A stretch of DNA of 64,000 nt from Gracilaria domingensis (GCA_022539475.1 VCMS01000216.1:1-64000), one strand, 5' to 3'; positions 1 to 10,285 are shown, numbered from the stretch's first letter. The notes: generated from the sequence alone by a model not told the origin. Numbers and translations: made by a program.

Positions 1-1263
1 ATAAAATTGAGGTGTGCGACGAGTTTCGAGGGGTTGCTCGAGCAGTGTATCACAACATGCTGACGTGGGCAAGGAGAGAAACAAGTGAGCTATGGCTCGA
101 AGGTGAGTCGCTCACCCGAAATTCGGGTAACCGTGCCGAGAAGGTGGAAGACGCAACTGAGAGTGGGGAAGGGCTTATTGAGCCGGAGGAAGGTGGTTCA
201 TACATGGTTCCTAAAAACCCCGTGGAGCTCTTGGGCAGTTTTGGCATGTTCACACCGTCGGTAGAGGGCGGGCCAGATGCTTTGCTGAAGAAAATGGTTG
301 AAAGCGAGTTGAAGGAGTTGAGCTGGGAAGGTATTAGAAAAGCATCTCTTACCGACAGGTGTATACTGGAACTTTGTGCAGATATGTGCCTTAGGCAGAG
401 AATGCGGCAGACCATGAGTGACGTCGTGGGCGTTCGTAAGAGAAATACGAGGGATAAACTATTTCTGCTCCTGGGGTACGATCTGATTTGGAGAAGAACA
501 AAGCTGGTAGAAGAGAATGCTGACGAACTCACAATGCAGTTGAAGGAAGCGCAGGAGAACATACTGCGTCTTGACGAAAATGGTGTACCGAACACTTCAT
601 GGTGGAGAAAAGCCCCATTTGTTCGTCTAAAGTACTCCAATGCGGACAATGTCGAGGATATGCCGACGGAAGATCAAGACTTGTTCTTCCGAAACCGTGT
701 CGGGGTACAAGTACTGAAGGAGTTTATTGGGTATGATGTGGAAGACAAGGATACGGGCACCTTTTTAGATGGCACAATACTGTTGCTCGCACGTTTGGAC
801 GCTTGGGTGTTGACGGTTGTGAGCCTTCTAAGTACGGATGTGTCAAGGGGTGGCCAGAGACAGAAACTGTTTACAAAGAAGTTTGCCGAACTGCTACCTC
901 TGTGTTAAAAGAATGTTCTGGGGGATGTTAGGCAACGTGTCTTGAGGACCAATTCCAGCGAATTTCATAATTTTGGAACGACAACGGAAGATTGGACTAA
1001 GGTTCTTGGTAATGACATGAGAGAGGCTACATTTGGATATCGAATGCCGTCGAACGGAAGACTTTACCTCACTGTGAAAGAACATTTTTTATTGACAGTG
1101 TGAGCCGAAGATTGGGGTCTATTAGCGATTGCTTCGTTGGTGAATGCGAGGAAGGGGATATGGAGTTCAAGGAAATGGACATGAACGATTTCGGAAGTAA
1201 CACAGGATCACAAGAAAAGGCACCACAAGGTGAACATGTAGAGGATGGAGCCCTTAATGTTTA
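1..1263 (+). CDS. hypothetical protein, 5'-partial, interrupted
   Basis: The frame is open from the left edge of the window; the first in-frame start-like codon is only a GTG at 12, so the true start probably lies outside. It runs to a TAA at 906-908 and then continues in the same frame with protein-like sequence to about 1085. There a shift near a T-run leads into a second frame that ends at the TAA at 1261-1263. The product is mixed helical and acidic, with many Glu/Lys/Leu residues in the middle, and has no family motif that I recognise. The acidic C-terminal tail (about 1100-1260) looks like a natural protein end. It is either a decayed gene with one nonsense codon and one frameshift, or a real gene damaged by sequencing errors. 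The function is unknown. Confidence 0.5.
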
Positions 1264-1538
1264 AGGCTGTACAAGATCAACGTGCTCAGTTGGTCCTTCA
1301 TCTGAATCATGATAGAATCGATTGATGTAGAATCGGTGTTGAAACCATTGAAGTGGAGGACAAAAAGGTGGAGCAGGGTAGTTTGATCGAACAACATGGA
1401 CAGTTCCCTGTAGTGCAGAAGCCGGAACCATCCCGTACCAAGGAGTTAACTCTACGATAGTCTCCGCTTTGGAATGACGAGGGAACGGAAGAGTGTGGTT
1501 CTTTTCATCGTTTGTAGCCCACCGTAAAGATATGCATT

Positions 1539-2640
1539 TCAATATGTGGTCGATGTTTGTTGCGGGGGGTAAAACCTCGAAATACCGGACGAATGCACCT
1601 CTGGTGCGGTAAGTGCAGAATCAAGGAGAGATATTCGAATCAGAGCGACTACCTGGGCAACCCAAGTCTCTGAATCTTCTCCGCTTACCAATACAGTGGA
1701 AAACTTTGGCTTTCTACTGGGACCAAATGCTGGAGAAGCGAAGACACGTTGGATGATGGGGTATTTGGGTCGTCCCAGCTTAAGTGCCTTAGAAGACGAA
1801 TCGAAGTGTTCAAGAGTCGGAACGAAACCGCCTTTCACGAGGGCCGAATTCACCAGAGTTATCCTTGTCTTTTCTGGGAAGTATGTAATAGAGTGCTCAT
1901 CCAGTGTTTCTTTCACGAGACTGAGGAAAGGAGGAAGGGCCTGTTCACCAATTTGATCAAGAATCGACCTTGTGTCCGTACTTGAGAACATCTCTCTAAC
2001 AGCAGTCCATGTTTTTGAACTGGACATACTTGAAACACAATGTTGAAGAGCTCGTAAAGTGAAAGAACGCCCTCTCATTGCAAACCGAGGAAGCTGTGTG
2101 GAAGTTCCTGGTAAACCTGGATTACGCTGGTAAGGAGTATTGCCATTCCATTGCTTTCTAACATGTCCGTGCTCAATGGAGCGAATAGTCTCTTCCACAG
2201 CCGTTGCTGTTCTTCTGGACGTCTTTTTGTAGTGTCTTTTAAATAGCAGGTGTGCATGTTCGTATATGCCTGCGTCGTAGTACTTGATACTTCCCAGACG
2301 GCGAATATCGTCCACGAGATGATCGAGAAGATGAAACTTCAGAGTTACCAGTCTGGAGGGATGAAAATCCGCCAGAGTCTTTGTTGCGGAACGCTTGAAG
2401 GCTTCAATCTCCGAACTAAGACACAGGAGAGAGCTTTCAGTCCAATACGGGTCACGATTGTATCTGAATAAGGTCGAAAGCAAGTCGAGTACTGAGAGAA
2501 AACGGTTGTGATTGGGGCAACGTCCTGTTCTCCACAGCATATGTCAAAGAATGCTCCTATGAAGGGAAAGACCATGTCAAGTGCTTTGTAGTTTTTGGCC
2601 TCCAGCATTCCACGGAGACCGTCTTTCGTGAAGATACCAT
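1539..2640 (-). pseudogene. CACTA/Plavaka-like transposase, C-terminal part in shifted frames
   Basis: Homology continues past the stop of the 2641-4521 frame. One frame (about 2500-2700) carries NGIFTKDGLRGMLEAKNY and a hydrophobic GAFFDICCG stretch. After another shift, the frame 1539-2540 carries LVTLKFHLLDHLVDDIRRLG and then IYEHAHLLFKRHYKKTSRR. These are the typical C-terminal K-x-H-x-L...D-I-R-R-x-G and E-x-x-H motifs of CACTA/Plavaka transposases. At least two frame changes separate the parts, so the copy looks inactive unless an unrecognised intron joins them. No terminal inverted repeat beginning CACTA was found by eye at either side, so the element's ends are not defined. Confidence 0.6.
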
Positions 2641-4521
2641 TCAAAATTTGCCTTTCTCCTGCGTGGAGAAATCGATATGTAAACCTTTGGCAGGAGAATC
2701 GCGTTCTATGGAAGCTAGAATTGCGTTTGCATCGTTGAGGAGTTGGGTGCGTATCGTTCGAAATGAACGCGATGCAGATGTTCCTATTGTGGTCCACAGG
2801 GTGTCTGACTGCATTCTCTCGATTGTGGCCGTTTTTATCAACTTTGAGATGCCGAGATGCAAGTTGTGTAATGGTTCGAATGAGAACAGACTGTATGGAG
2901 ACAATCCCGGGATCATTCCAAGGCTTACGGAAGTTTCGAGGAACGAAGGAATGAGAGATATGGAATTTGAACGCATCAGAGTATCCGCTTGAGATCTCCT
3001 CTCCCTCGCACGACGTGGACGTCTTTCCGCCTCGTCTTTTTGTGCATGTTGCAAGATAGCTCTGTATGTCTTTCGGATGCTTTTCGTGTGCTTTTGAGAA
3101 CGTCCGTTGAATGAGGTGGGAATAGGACTGCATAAAGATGAGCGAGGGGCTTTGCATCTATGACACGGGCTTTCCGTTTTGGTCCCATGAAGAATGGACA
3201 GAATGTCCTTAGCCTCAGGAATATCCGCACAATAACTTGCAAGCAGAGGATGGCACACTCGACTTAGTTTGTCTTCGCCGATGAACTGAAAACCTTTCTG
3301 CGTGAGATTTAGAATGGGCTCCAGGACTTGACGAAGAGATTCTTGAAGGATTTGCATCCTGGACTCGCGTAGAGACTTGCTAGAAACGAATGGCATTGCG
3401 TCTGCTTCAGATGCGGAAACCTCGATCAGTGTGGTAGGGAAGTATGCCACTACTGTGAGGTCATCACGGATACACTTACGGCGAAGCTCGTCGGAGAAGT
3501 TGAGAAATATGAGGTGAAGAGGATAGGCGGTAACCGATGTTTGCTTTAGAGTTGTTGAAGACTTATCGGTGTATACCTGCAGAAGACCTACGAAAGATTC
3601 ACTGTAACTTATTTCTTGGGAGTACCACACTATTCTACTATCCAAAGAGCCCATGACCATTTCCTTAAGTTTTGAGGTGGCGTCTCTTGCGAGAGAGCCG
3701 GACATGGGGTGAGATATTTTCGTGGAGTGGGTCTGAGGTATAGGGTGGAAGAATGTGTTTTCGTTGTTAGCCAACTGGAGCTGTTTCACAAGTGTCTGAA
3801 CGGGGTCTCTCGTGTAGAGGGTGGCGCTGAACTTACATCCTTCTGGCGAGACAGTTCTGCGATTGAAACCGTCCTTTGAGGCGTATCGTTCGAAAATGGC
3901 GTTTTTCAGTTCTGTACAGCGCTTGGAACTTGTTATGGTCTCGTTGAATCGCTTTTGCGAGAATCGCGGGTCCCGAAGTAGCCCAATTAGCTCGTCCGCC
4001 TCACGATGACCAAGGTTGGAAGCTACTGAAGCCAGACAAACCGTGAGATAATCCATATGCAAATCACCAAGGGCCTCCTCAGAAGGCACTGGGCGGGAAC
4101 TGCTTCCGTGTTCTCGCTCTAATGACGCGGGAGCCGGGGAAGGAGAAACACAATGCGAAGTGTCCGGAATGGGAGGGGCGCACGGAGTGGGGTCGACGAT
4201 GTCCTCGGACACTGGAGGCTCGGGAAGGCGACAAGGGGCAGTGACCGTTTCGGAAGATGCGGGCGCGGGCGCGGAAAGCTTGAGACGCTTGCTTCTCCGA
4301 ATGGCCCGGCTATTGTCGTCTTCCAGCGCTGCTTTCAGACGAAACGGGCAATGGTTGACATGCTGTTGAAGAGATAAGACTCCTCGGCGAGTAACGAAGG
4401 GGCACCCACGCTTCTTATTTGTACAGTAGTAGACCATGGGAAGAAGAAATGAACGAGAAACGACGACAAAGACTGCAAGGGAAGGGCGTCTGAAGGGAGA
4501 AGGAGGTCGAGCGACAGTCAA
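2641..4521 (-). CDS. CACTA/Plavaka-like transposase, N-terminal and central part
   Basis: This 626-residue frame has the layout of Plavaka-type transposases of the CACTA (EnSpm) superfamily. It starts with a C2HC-type zinc finger (about residues 31-58: YYCTNKKRGCPF then QQHVNHCPF). A basic, Pro/Ser-rich linker follows, then a DPVQTL segment. Next is the conserved core, with VYTDKSSTTL, a YPLHLIFLNFSDELRRK stretch, HPLLASYCADIPEA, the PCHRCKAP cysteine motif, and FEPLHNLHLGISKLI, where the family usually has D/E-P-L-H. The likely start is the first Met or the internal MVYYC just before the zinc finger. The frame stops at IDFSTQEKGKF, before the C-terminal helical region, which continues in other frames to about 1539. 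It would bind terminal repeats and catalyse cut-and-paste transposition. Family assignment is by motif order only. Confidence 0.65.
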   Translation of the reverse strand: MTVARPPSPFRRPSLAVFVVVSRSFLLPMVYYCTNKKRGCPFVTRRGVLSLQQHVNHCPFRLKAALEDDNSRAIRRSKRLKLSAPAPASSETVTAPCRLPEPPVSEDIVDPTPCAPPIPDTSHCVSPSPAPASLEREHGSSSRPVPSEEALGDLHMDYLTVCLASVASNLGHREADELIGLLRDPRFSQKRFNETITSSKRCTELKNAIFERYASKDGFNRRTVSPEGCKFSATLYTRDPVQTLVKQLQLANNENTFFHPIPQTHSTKISHPMSGSLARDATSKLKEMVMGSLDSRIVWYSQEISYSESFVGLLQVYTDKSSTTLKQTSVTAYPLHLIFLNFSDELRRKCIRDDLTVVAYFPTTLIEVSASEADAMPFVSSKSLRESRMQILQESLRQVLEPILNLTQKGFQFIGEDKLSRVCHPLLASYCADIPEAKDILSILHGTKTESPCHRCKAPRSSLCSPIPTSFNGRSQKHTKSIRKTYRAILQHAQKDEAERRPRRARERRSQADTLMRSNSISLIPSFLETSVSLGMIPGLSPYSLFSFEPLHNLHLGISKLIKTATIERMQSDTLWTTIGTSASRSFRTIRTQLLNDANAILASIERDSPAKGLHIDFSTQEKGKF

Positions 4522-4799
4522 TATCGACGTCTTGCTCAGAACGGAGAATATATTTTGAGTTTAAATCACGTGCTTTCGTTCAAAAAGAAACGTAGGTACA
4601 CGTCGACCTCAACACAAGGGTGTACTTCTCGTATTATCTACCACTGGTTATAAACCTGTGGTTTCCCAACGTTGTACGCTGTATACTTGTCCAATCTCGC
4701 ACAGAAAAATAAATCTCTTCCCTCCGCCGCCGCCGCCGCCCGTCCGACGTCCGACTTTTTTACCGTCGTGATCCGTGCCATCCTCGCGTTCTACTCCGC

Positions 4800-4865
4800 T
4801 CCGTCGTACGTTTTTCCGCCCTCGCACTCGCTACGAAGTGCGAGGGCGGAAAAAAGTACGACGGA
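4800..4865. repeat. snap-back palindrome, about 28-bp arms
   Basis: Positions 4800-4827 pair with 4838-4865 with a single mismatch, leaving a 10-base loop (TCGCTACGAA). The arms contain the block CCGCCCTCGCAC and its complement. It lies about 280 bp upstream of the transposase start on the minus strand. A smaller stem (4964-4971 with 4977-4984) follows. It is either a foldback/MITE remnant or part of the transposon's subterminal region. Confidence 0.75.
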
Positions 4866-5116
4866 TTACAAAGTAGAGTGCTGAGAATGGATTCCATTAA
4901 GCGGACATGAAGCGTACCTCATTCTCTTCTCCGCCCTCGTCGGACGCCTCCATAAAGCGGACAGCATCCGTATCTCACGGATGCATTCCGTGCAGTCTTT
5001 TCGTACGTGCTTCCATTTCCTTCTACGTATCTTTGTTCTAAACTAACCAATCCTCACCACGTCTCTTCGCGCTCTGCGACATGTACACGGCAAGAAAACG
5101 GCTTTGGGTTACTTTT

Positions 5117-6000
5117 GCGAGTTACTAGGTCCCTCGACTTTTGTGGCGCAACGTTTCTGTTTTGCTCTTATCAATGGTACGTTCTATCGCCTTTCAACTG
5201 TATCCAAGGAGCATTGACTAACTTATGGATACTTTCTGCTTGCGTATACAGGAAAACGACCAATTTCATTTCGTCTCTCAAGATCGATCTCTGGCTGTTC
5301 GGGATAGGCGATTCTGGTACTTGGTTGGGACATAGGCTGCTCTCTCGTTATCGCATCTTGCGGTATACTTGCTACATGAGCATTCTTGGTGTCCTTGCTT
5401 GTGAGTTCTCGCTTCGACACCTTTTCGCGCTTTACGATGATGGTGGGCTGGTAATCTAACCGATCCTTTCCTGCTTCTTCTTCCGTTTGCGAGTTACTAG
5501 GTCCCTCGACTTTTCTAGCGCAACGTTTCTGTTTTGCTCTTATCAATGGTACGTTCTATCGCATTTCAACTGTATCCAACGGAGCATTGACTAACATATG
5601 GATAATTTCTGCTTGCGTATACAGGTAAACGACCAATTTCATTTCGCCTCTCAAGATCGATCTCTGGCTGTTCGGGATAGGCGATTCTGGTACTTGGTTG
5701 GGACATAGGCTGCTCTCTCGTTTATCGCATCTTGCGGTATGTTTGCTGCATGGGCATTCTTGGTGTCCTTGGTTGTGAGTTCTCGCTTCGACACCTTTCG
5801 CGCTTTACGATGATGGTGGGCTGGTTATCTAACCGATCCCTTTCCTTCTTCTTTTCCATTTTGCGAGTTACTAGGTCCCTCGACTTTTCTAGCGCAACGT
5901 TTCTGTTTTGCTTTATCAATGGTACGTTCGATCGCATTTCAAATGTATCCAACGGATCATTGACTAACTTATGGATACTTTCTGCTCGGGTATACAGGTA
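5117..6000. repeat. tandem repeat, about 373-bp unit, 2.4 copies
   Basis: Units begin at the same phrase (GCGAGTTACTAGGTCC) at 5117, 5489 and 5863, giving two full units of 372 and 374 bp and a partial third of about 138 bp. Each unit contains an intron-like stretch starting GTACGTTC, with GACTAAC (branch-site-like) and ending TATACAG. The first unit is open as a plus-strand frame from 5007 to 5459; the others are not open across the same span. The minus strand is also open in part, with a Lys/Arg/Glu-rich product. I do not recognise any product. Confidence 0.8.
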
Positions 6001-6043
6001 AATGACTTTTGATGCGGACGTAGCTCACGAGTTGCAGGTGCAG

Positions 6044-6207
6044 GTTCCTCAAGTAGGGAACCATGCATCTGGGCATGGTTCCCTACATGAGGAACGGAGA
6101 GGATGAGGCGCTTCGCGCCTCATCCTCTCAGAGTGCGTATTTGTTCTACCGATACAGCCGATGGTGGACGTGCAGTCTGCGGCATCTGCCGCAGATTGCG
6201 TCTACAC
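6044..6207. repeat. three consecutive hairpins
   Basis: Hairpin one pairs 6044-6066 with 6073-6095 (23-bp arms, one mismatch, 6-base loop). Hairpin two pairs 6097-6111 with 6115-6129 (perfect 15-bp stem, TTC loop). Hairpin three is an imperfect 21-bp stem over 6164-6207 with a perfect core at 6177-6184/6187-6194. They sit back to back just after the tandem repeat and before copy A of the host block. Confidence 0.75.
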
Positions 6208-6331
6208 CCGCTCCATCATGGGGATATGGTACATGTAATATAGCGAAGTAGTGGTTAGCAAAAGCGGTCGATAGAAGAATAGATACGAATAAAACGGTAT
6301 GATTTCATAATGGGCATCATCTGTACTAGCA

Positions 6332-7402
6332 CTAGTATTCCATGCGTTGCAGGGTATCATTCCGCAGAAGGTATCGTGTAATGTGCACCTTAATGGAAAC
6401 TGAACCTAGACTTCGCGAAATACAGTTCAGGTAGCCCTCGACTAAAGAACTAGCACGAGTGGAAAACCCACCAGTATTTACTGCACAGCGATTCTGGACG
6501 ACCCAAGCAATTATCTGCAAATTTTGAAATAATTGATCTCGATATTTTTTCAAAAAATTTACTGGACGACCCTTGCCAATTTCTGAACGACCCTCGCCAA
6601 AAACTAGCATCTGCAACAGACAGACGCTTCTGATGGTCTCATGCACGTTCTCCAACCCATCAACAAGATATGTTACCGCTGCTGGAGGGTCGTCTCCCTT
6701 CACATGGACTGCCAGGGTTGCCATTTCATATAGAGGGCCATCATTGGAAGCATTCCCGAAAGCAACGATTAAATGTGTGTCGAACTGGGGGTCGTTTTCA
6801 ACCAAGGCTAGCGCCCCACTATTTTTCGTGAAACGAATGTCCCCTATGTCACAGTTTTCATCTTGAGGGTACGCAACCAGGTTCGGAAAGGATGTCAACA
6901 TTTTTGAAACACCGGAGTTAACTTCTGTTTTCCACTTCGACAGTCCATTGTACGTGAAGTTAGGGAGTCCACTGTCTCTTCTAGTGCTCACCACTGCTTG
7001 TTGACGCTCTTCGTGAAGTCCGTGCGATTCATTTAAGGAGAGTGCAAGTCTCTCAAGTTCGGCTGCATATCTTTCGTAACCTTCCCTGTCAAGGTCCTGA
7101 TCAATTTCGGTACCATTGGATAATCTCACCCGTGCGCCTTGGTTTCCAGAGATGCCAAAAGTGTAGCCACCCAGGTGCTCCATGAAACTCTCGGCATCCT
7201 CTATATCTCGCCCAGTAGCAATTCCGAAACCAACGCGTGCGTTGATGTACTTCATGCATTTGACTGTTTCGGCAGGAATGTTCTCCCCAGCTCTTTTCAG
7301 AGTACCGTCAACATGACTAATCACGGCGTAGCCATTTTTGAATATTTCGTTAGCCAGCTGCTGAGGAGTTACTTCTTGGGCTCTAACTTCTGAGTTATAC
7401 AT
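6332..7402 (-). CDS. HAD-superfamily phosphatase-like protein (copy A)
   Basis: Starting at MYNSEV (7402), this gives 356 residues. The frame is open further upstream to 7606, but a 2-bp difference in copy B breaks that extension, so 7402 is the better start. Motif I reads S-H-V-D-G-T-L (residues 29-35), where the family has D-x-D-G-T: the nucleophilic Asp is a His in this copy, caused by one base at 7315. A mid-region GIATGRD segment fits motif II. VAFGNASNDGPLYEMA, about 240 residues in, fits the G-D/N..N-D motif IV of Cof-type HAD enzymes. Such enzymes hydrolyse sugar phosphates or similar small phosphomonoesters; the substrate is unknown. The last 80 or so residues go beyond the usual domain. 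Loss of the nucleophile predicts no phosphatase activity from this copy. Confidence 0.65.
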   Translation of the reverse strand: MYNSEVRAQEVTPQQLANEIFKNGYAVISHVDGTLKRAGENIPAETVKCMKYINARVGFGIATGRDIEDAESFMEHLGGYTFGISGNQGARVRLSNGTEIDQDLDREGYERYAAELERLALSLNESHGLHEERQQAVVSTRRDSGLPNFTYNGLSKWKTEVNSGVSKMLTSFPNLVAYPQDENCDIGDIRFTKNSGALALVENDPQFDTHLIVAFGNASNDGPLYEMATLAVHVKGDDPPAAVTYLVDGLENVHETIRSVCLLQMLVFGEGRSEIGKGRPVNFLKKYRDQLFQNLQIIAWVVQNRCAVNTGGFSTRASSLVEGYLNCISRSLGSVSIKVHITRYLLRNDTLQRMEY

Positions 7403-8027
7403 GTTTTGAAAGCTTTCGAAAGGGTTCGTTTTGCAAATGGGTGGGGGTATACGAATGAGAAGGATGTGATTGATGTTCACAAGGTGTTTCGTAGTATAAA
7501 AAGAGTCTAAGAACGACCATATACGGGTATTGTAGTACTGTTTTAAAACGTTACTAGGAGGAGAAGTTTTTGCATCGATTTGAAGTAAAGAGGATGATTT
7601 AGTCATAAATTATATGTAAGGGTTCAAGTGGGTAAAGAAAACTGTAAATATCTTTAACATGAGCTTAGAAATCAAGAAGAGTAAAAAAACCTCCATTACG
7701 GGTTGAAACCCATAAAAGGTTTACCTTACTTTATACGGGTGCCCCAAGTAATGCAAACGCTTAGTTCTTCAGAAATATCACAATTTTTGTACTTGTTTCG
7801 TTACTAGTATCGTGCACTTTAATGATATGGAATGACCATTTTCTATCTAGCAAAATCTTAGCGAAGTATTAGTGATAAGGGATGTAGGATTTAAAGGGGC
7901 ATATTTGAACCACAGGAGGACGAACAATATAAGTAATGTAATAGGAACAGGTCATTTCGATAAAGTAACTTTTATATTTAACTATCTCTAAAAGGTTTAC
8001 AACACCGAAAAGTCATGTGTTCTAACC
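7403..8027. other. A/T-rich spacer, no gene seen
   Basis: This 625-bp spacer between the two minus-strand genes is repeated almost unchanged in copy B (47072-47698). It should hold the HAD gene promoter and the end of the KPR-like transcript. A small GGGTTGAAACCC stem lies near 7700. No convincing ORF or RNA gene was found. Confidence 0.5.
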
Positions 8028-8929
8028 TCAAAGCTGGGGGAATGGGGAGGAGGATGACTTTTCCTTAACAACGTTGACGTAGTTTGTACGAAAAGGAGCG
8101 GGGTCACCGCCTACAATGTTTCTTTCTTGGCGGGAAAAGTCGTAGAAGTACGCGTTCCTAAACTGAAAGTCGGAGAAAGAAGTAGGGAAGCCAACGAGAG
8201 TTTTCCCATATGCAAGAAGTCGCCCAACGGTCTCTTCCAGGTTGAAAGTAGTACCTGTCTTAAGCGAAACTATCTTCAACAGCTCTTTCATTATTGTGAG
8301 CACAACCGTACTGCACTCCGTAGCGACTACGTCCATAGGAATGAAACCTCTTGAGGCCCCGACGATGTTGCACGCTGATAGCCACACGAGCTTCTCATAA
8401 TAGCTTACGAGAAATGTGTCTTCGTCGACAACCCCGCAAGTGAGACCCATAGACCTAAACCTGTCTGCAACGTTGGAGGCCCACTTTCCTGTTGCGACAG
8501 TGAGACCATCCGGACTTTGAGGAGTGACACCATCCTGCGGAGCTGCGTTTCTTGAGGGGACACCAACGTATAAGACAACTTTTGAACATTTGTCCACACC
8601 GAGCTTCGAAACCAATGGTATGATGTCTCCATTCTGGAAGAAAACGAGATTCTCTCTGAGCGAATAAGGGCAAGCCTGAATTACGGTCTCCAGGGTGTTC
8701 GTTCTTCCACAAACTAGTATCGGTACATCAGAAAGATGAGAGGTAGCAGCCATGCTGCAGAATTCGTGTGCGGAAATGACCGTATCTTCTTCGTTCGCCA
8801 GCATGGTACCTATACGCCCCTTCCAACAATAACGGCCCGAGTCCTTCGGGCGGGAGATGAGGCCTGAGGGACGTCAGAGTATCTGGGACTCGGAGGCGGA
8901 GTGGGAGGCATGTCGGACTGGGAGTTCAT
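8028..8929 (-). pseudogene. ketopantoate-reductase-like protein, frameshifted (copy A)
   Basis: This corresponds to the intact 300-residue protein of copy B (47699-48601). The start MNSQSDM lies at 8929 and the C-terminal 258 codons are open from 8804 to 8028. The two parts are in different frames because copy A has one C fewer than copy B in the C-run near 8815, just after the glycine-rich Rossmann motif. The remaining sequence keeps the QNG segment and the YYEKLVWLSA region typical of ApbA/PanE-like reductases. It is probably a recent pseudogene, or a sequencing error in a homopolymer. Confidence 0.7.
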
Positions 8930-9329
8930 TGCAAGTGTTCGAATGTTTTTGTGTGACGATAGAAATGGAAGATGGGGCGGAGAACTGCTGCGGTAAAGAG
9001 TGATACTTAAGTACAAACGGTTGGGAAGCGCAGAACGGGAACATGGTTCACTTTGTGAAAGTGAGCGAAATGTATGATATGTGATTGTACTGAATGAATG
9101 ATAGGGCTTGTATGAGACGACAAGCCACAAAGTGTGATGATGTTTTATGAAAGGTAGGTGGAAGAGTAGAAAGTGTGCAATGAATGAAACTGATTTCGAA
9201 CCTGAGTTGTAAAGTAGTTGTAAAGTACGAGTTACGGGGAGCTTGAATACAGGATGAAAGGAGCCATTTTGGCTTCATAAATGACGTGAACGGGTTTTAT
9301 AGCTTCACTCGGATTGCCATAATTAAAAG

Positions 9330-9647
9330 GATGGAGTTGGATTGCGCCCGAATACGTCTATAAAGGTCGTAGAAGCACTTATGAAGGAAGGAGTTGTAGA
9401 CATGTTATTGTTGATGACGGTGGAGCCAGGGTTTGGAGGACAGGCGTTTATGGAGGATGTTCTTGATAAGGTGCGACATGCAAGGAAGTTGTACCCAAGA
9501 ATAGGGATACAGGTGGATGGGGGTATTGGACTGAGTACTGTGAAAGGAGTAGTGAAGGCCGGTGCAAACATTTCAGTTGCAGGATCTGCCATCTTTGGCT
9601 CGAGTAACCCAGCTCATGTCATAGCTGGTTTTCGAAAGGTTGGTTAG
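9330..9647 (+). pseudogene. RPE: ribulose-phosphate 3-epimerase, C-terminal fragment (copy A)
   Basis: About 105 codons match the C-terminal half of the TIM-barrel pentose-phosphate and Calvin-cycle enzyme that interconverts ribulose 5-phosphate and xylulose 5-phosphate. Visible are GLRPNTS (the usual G-x-x-L-x-P-x-T-P element), the signature MTVEPGFGGQAF, QVDGGIG with the catalytic Asp, and VAGSAIFG, the phosphate-binding loop. Similarity starts at DGVG (9330), directly after an in-frame TAA. The N-terminal half with the metal-binding His and Asp residues is not found upstream. It is either a gene fragment or a last exon whose upstream exons were lost. The same fragment sits in copy B at 49002-49319. 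Confidence 0.75.
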
Positions 9648-9719
9648 AGAAAGTAGCATAAATTTATTGTTTATTACATTGTTACCTTTACATGTTATCA
9701 CGACTATATTCTCCGTGTC

Positions 9720-10095
9720 CATTGGAGATGTATTTCTCTTGTATCACAACCGGGAAAGGATGTGAGAGAACATCAATATATCCCCAGTGGACGCTGAGAG
9801 GGAGGATGAACTACTCTACGTGCTACCATTGTTACCCATCCGGTGTCGAGTAATGACATATTCTTTTTTGTCACAACCCACAAAGGATGTGACGGAAGAA
9901 GAACATGCCCCCAGTCGAGACAGAGGGTGAGCAACTCTAAGTACAATCACTAGTCCCTAGCTTGCCTCCACTGGCAATATCTTCCTGTTTTGCTATAACC
10001 ATCGAGTGGGGTTATGGTGGAAGAGAAAAATATCGCCGGTCGAGGCGAGGTGGGTGGGGATATGTGAGCGCGAAAGAGGAGACAGAGAGGTGGCG
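9720..10095 (+). repeat. three degenerate 126-bp repeats, each with a hairpin
   Basis: Three diverged units, spaced about 126 bp apart, each hold a similar stem: TCACAACC...GGATGTGA at 9744-9765, GTCACAACC...GGATGTGAC at 9870-9893, and ATAACC...GGTTAT at 9995-10015. Each stem is followed by purine-rich sequence and a short GTCGAG or GTGGAC phrase. The array lies between the epimerase fragment and the coiled-coil gene, where the coiled-coil promoter is expected, and is kept in copy B (about 49390-49760). Confidence 0.6.
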
Positions 10096-10285
10096 CTTAA
10101 ATAGTGGAAGGTGCGAAGGTGTACAGTAGATGTTTTGGCGGGAAATGGGATGAGGGAAACAGGGACAATCATGGTGATGGATATAGCCCGTGTGGTTGGA
10201 CAGTGAGGGTGGACAGCACAGTTTAGCTCGATTGCATTGTATCGCAGCGGAAACTTCGATCCAACTACTACTTCTTCTTCTGAAG

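Noticed and set aside
5177-5251. True spliceosomal intron in the 373-bp repeats
   Set aside because: The first unit is open with or without removal, and units two and three meet a stop directly after the acceptor. Without RNA data it stays only intron-like.
6448-6461. AACTAGCACGAGT at the HAD 3' end as the partner left end of the AACTAG terminal block
   Set aside because: A 13-14-base match is expected by chance in a window this long, and the other motifs of the block are absent here.
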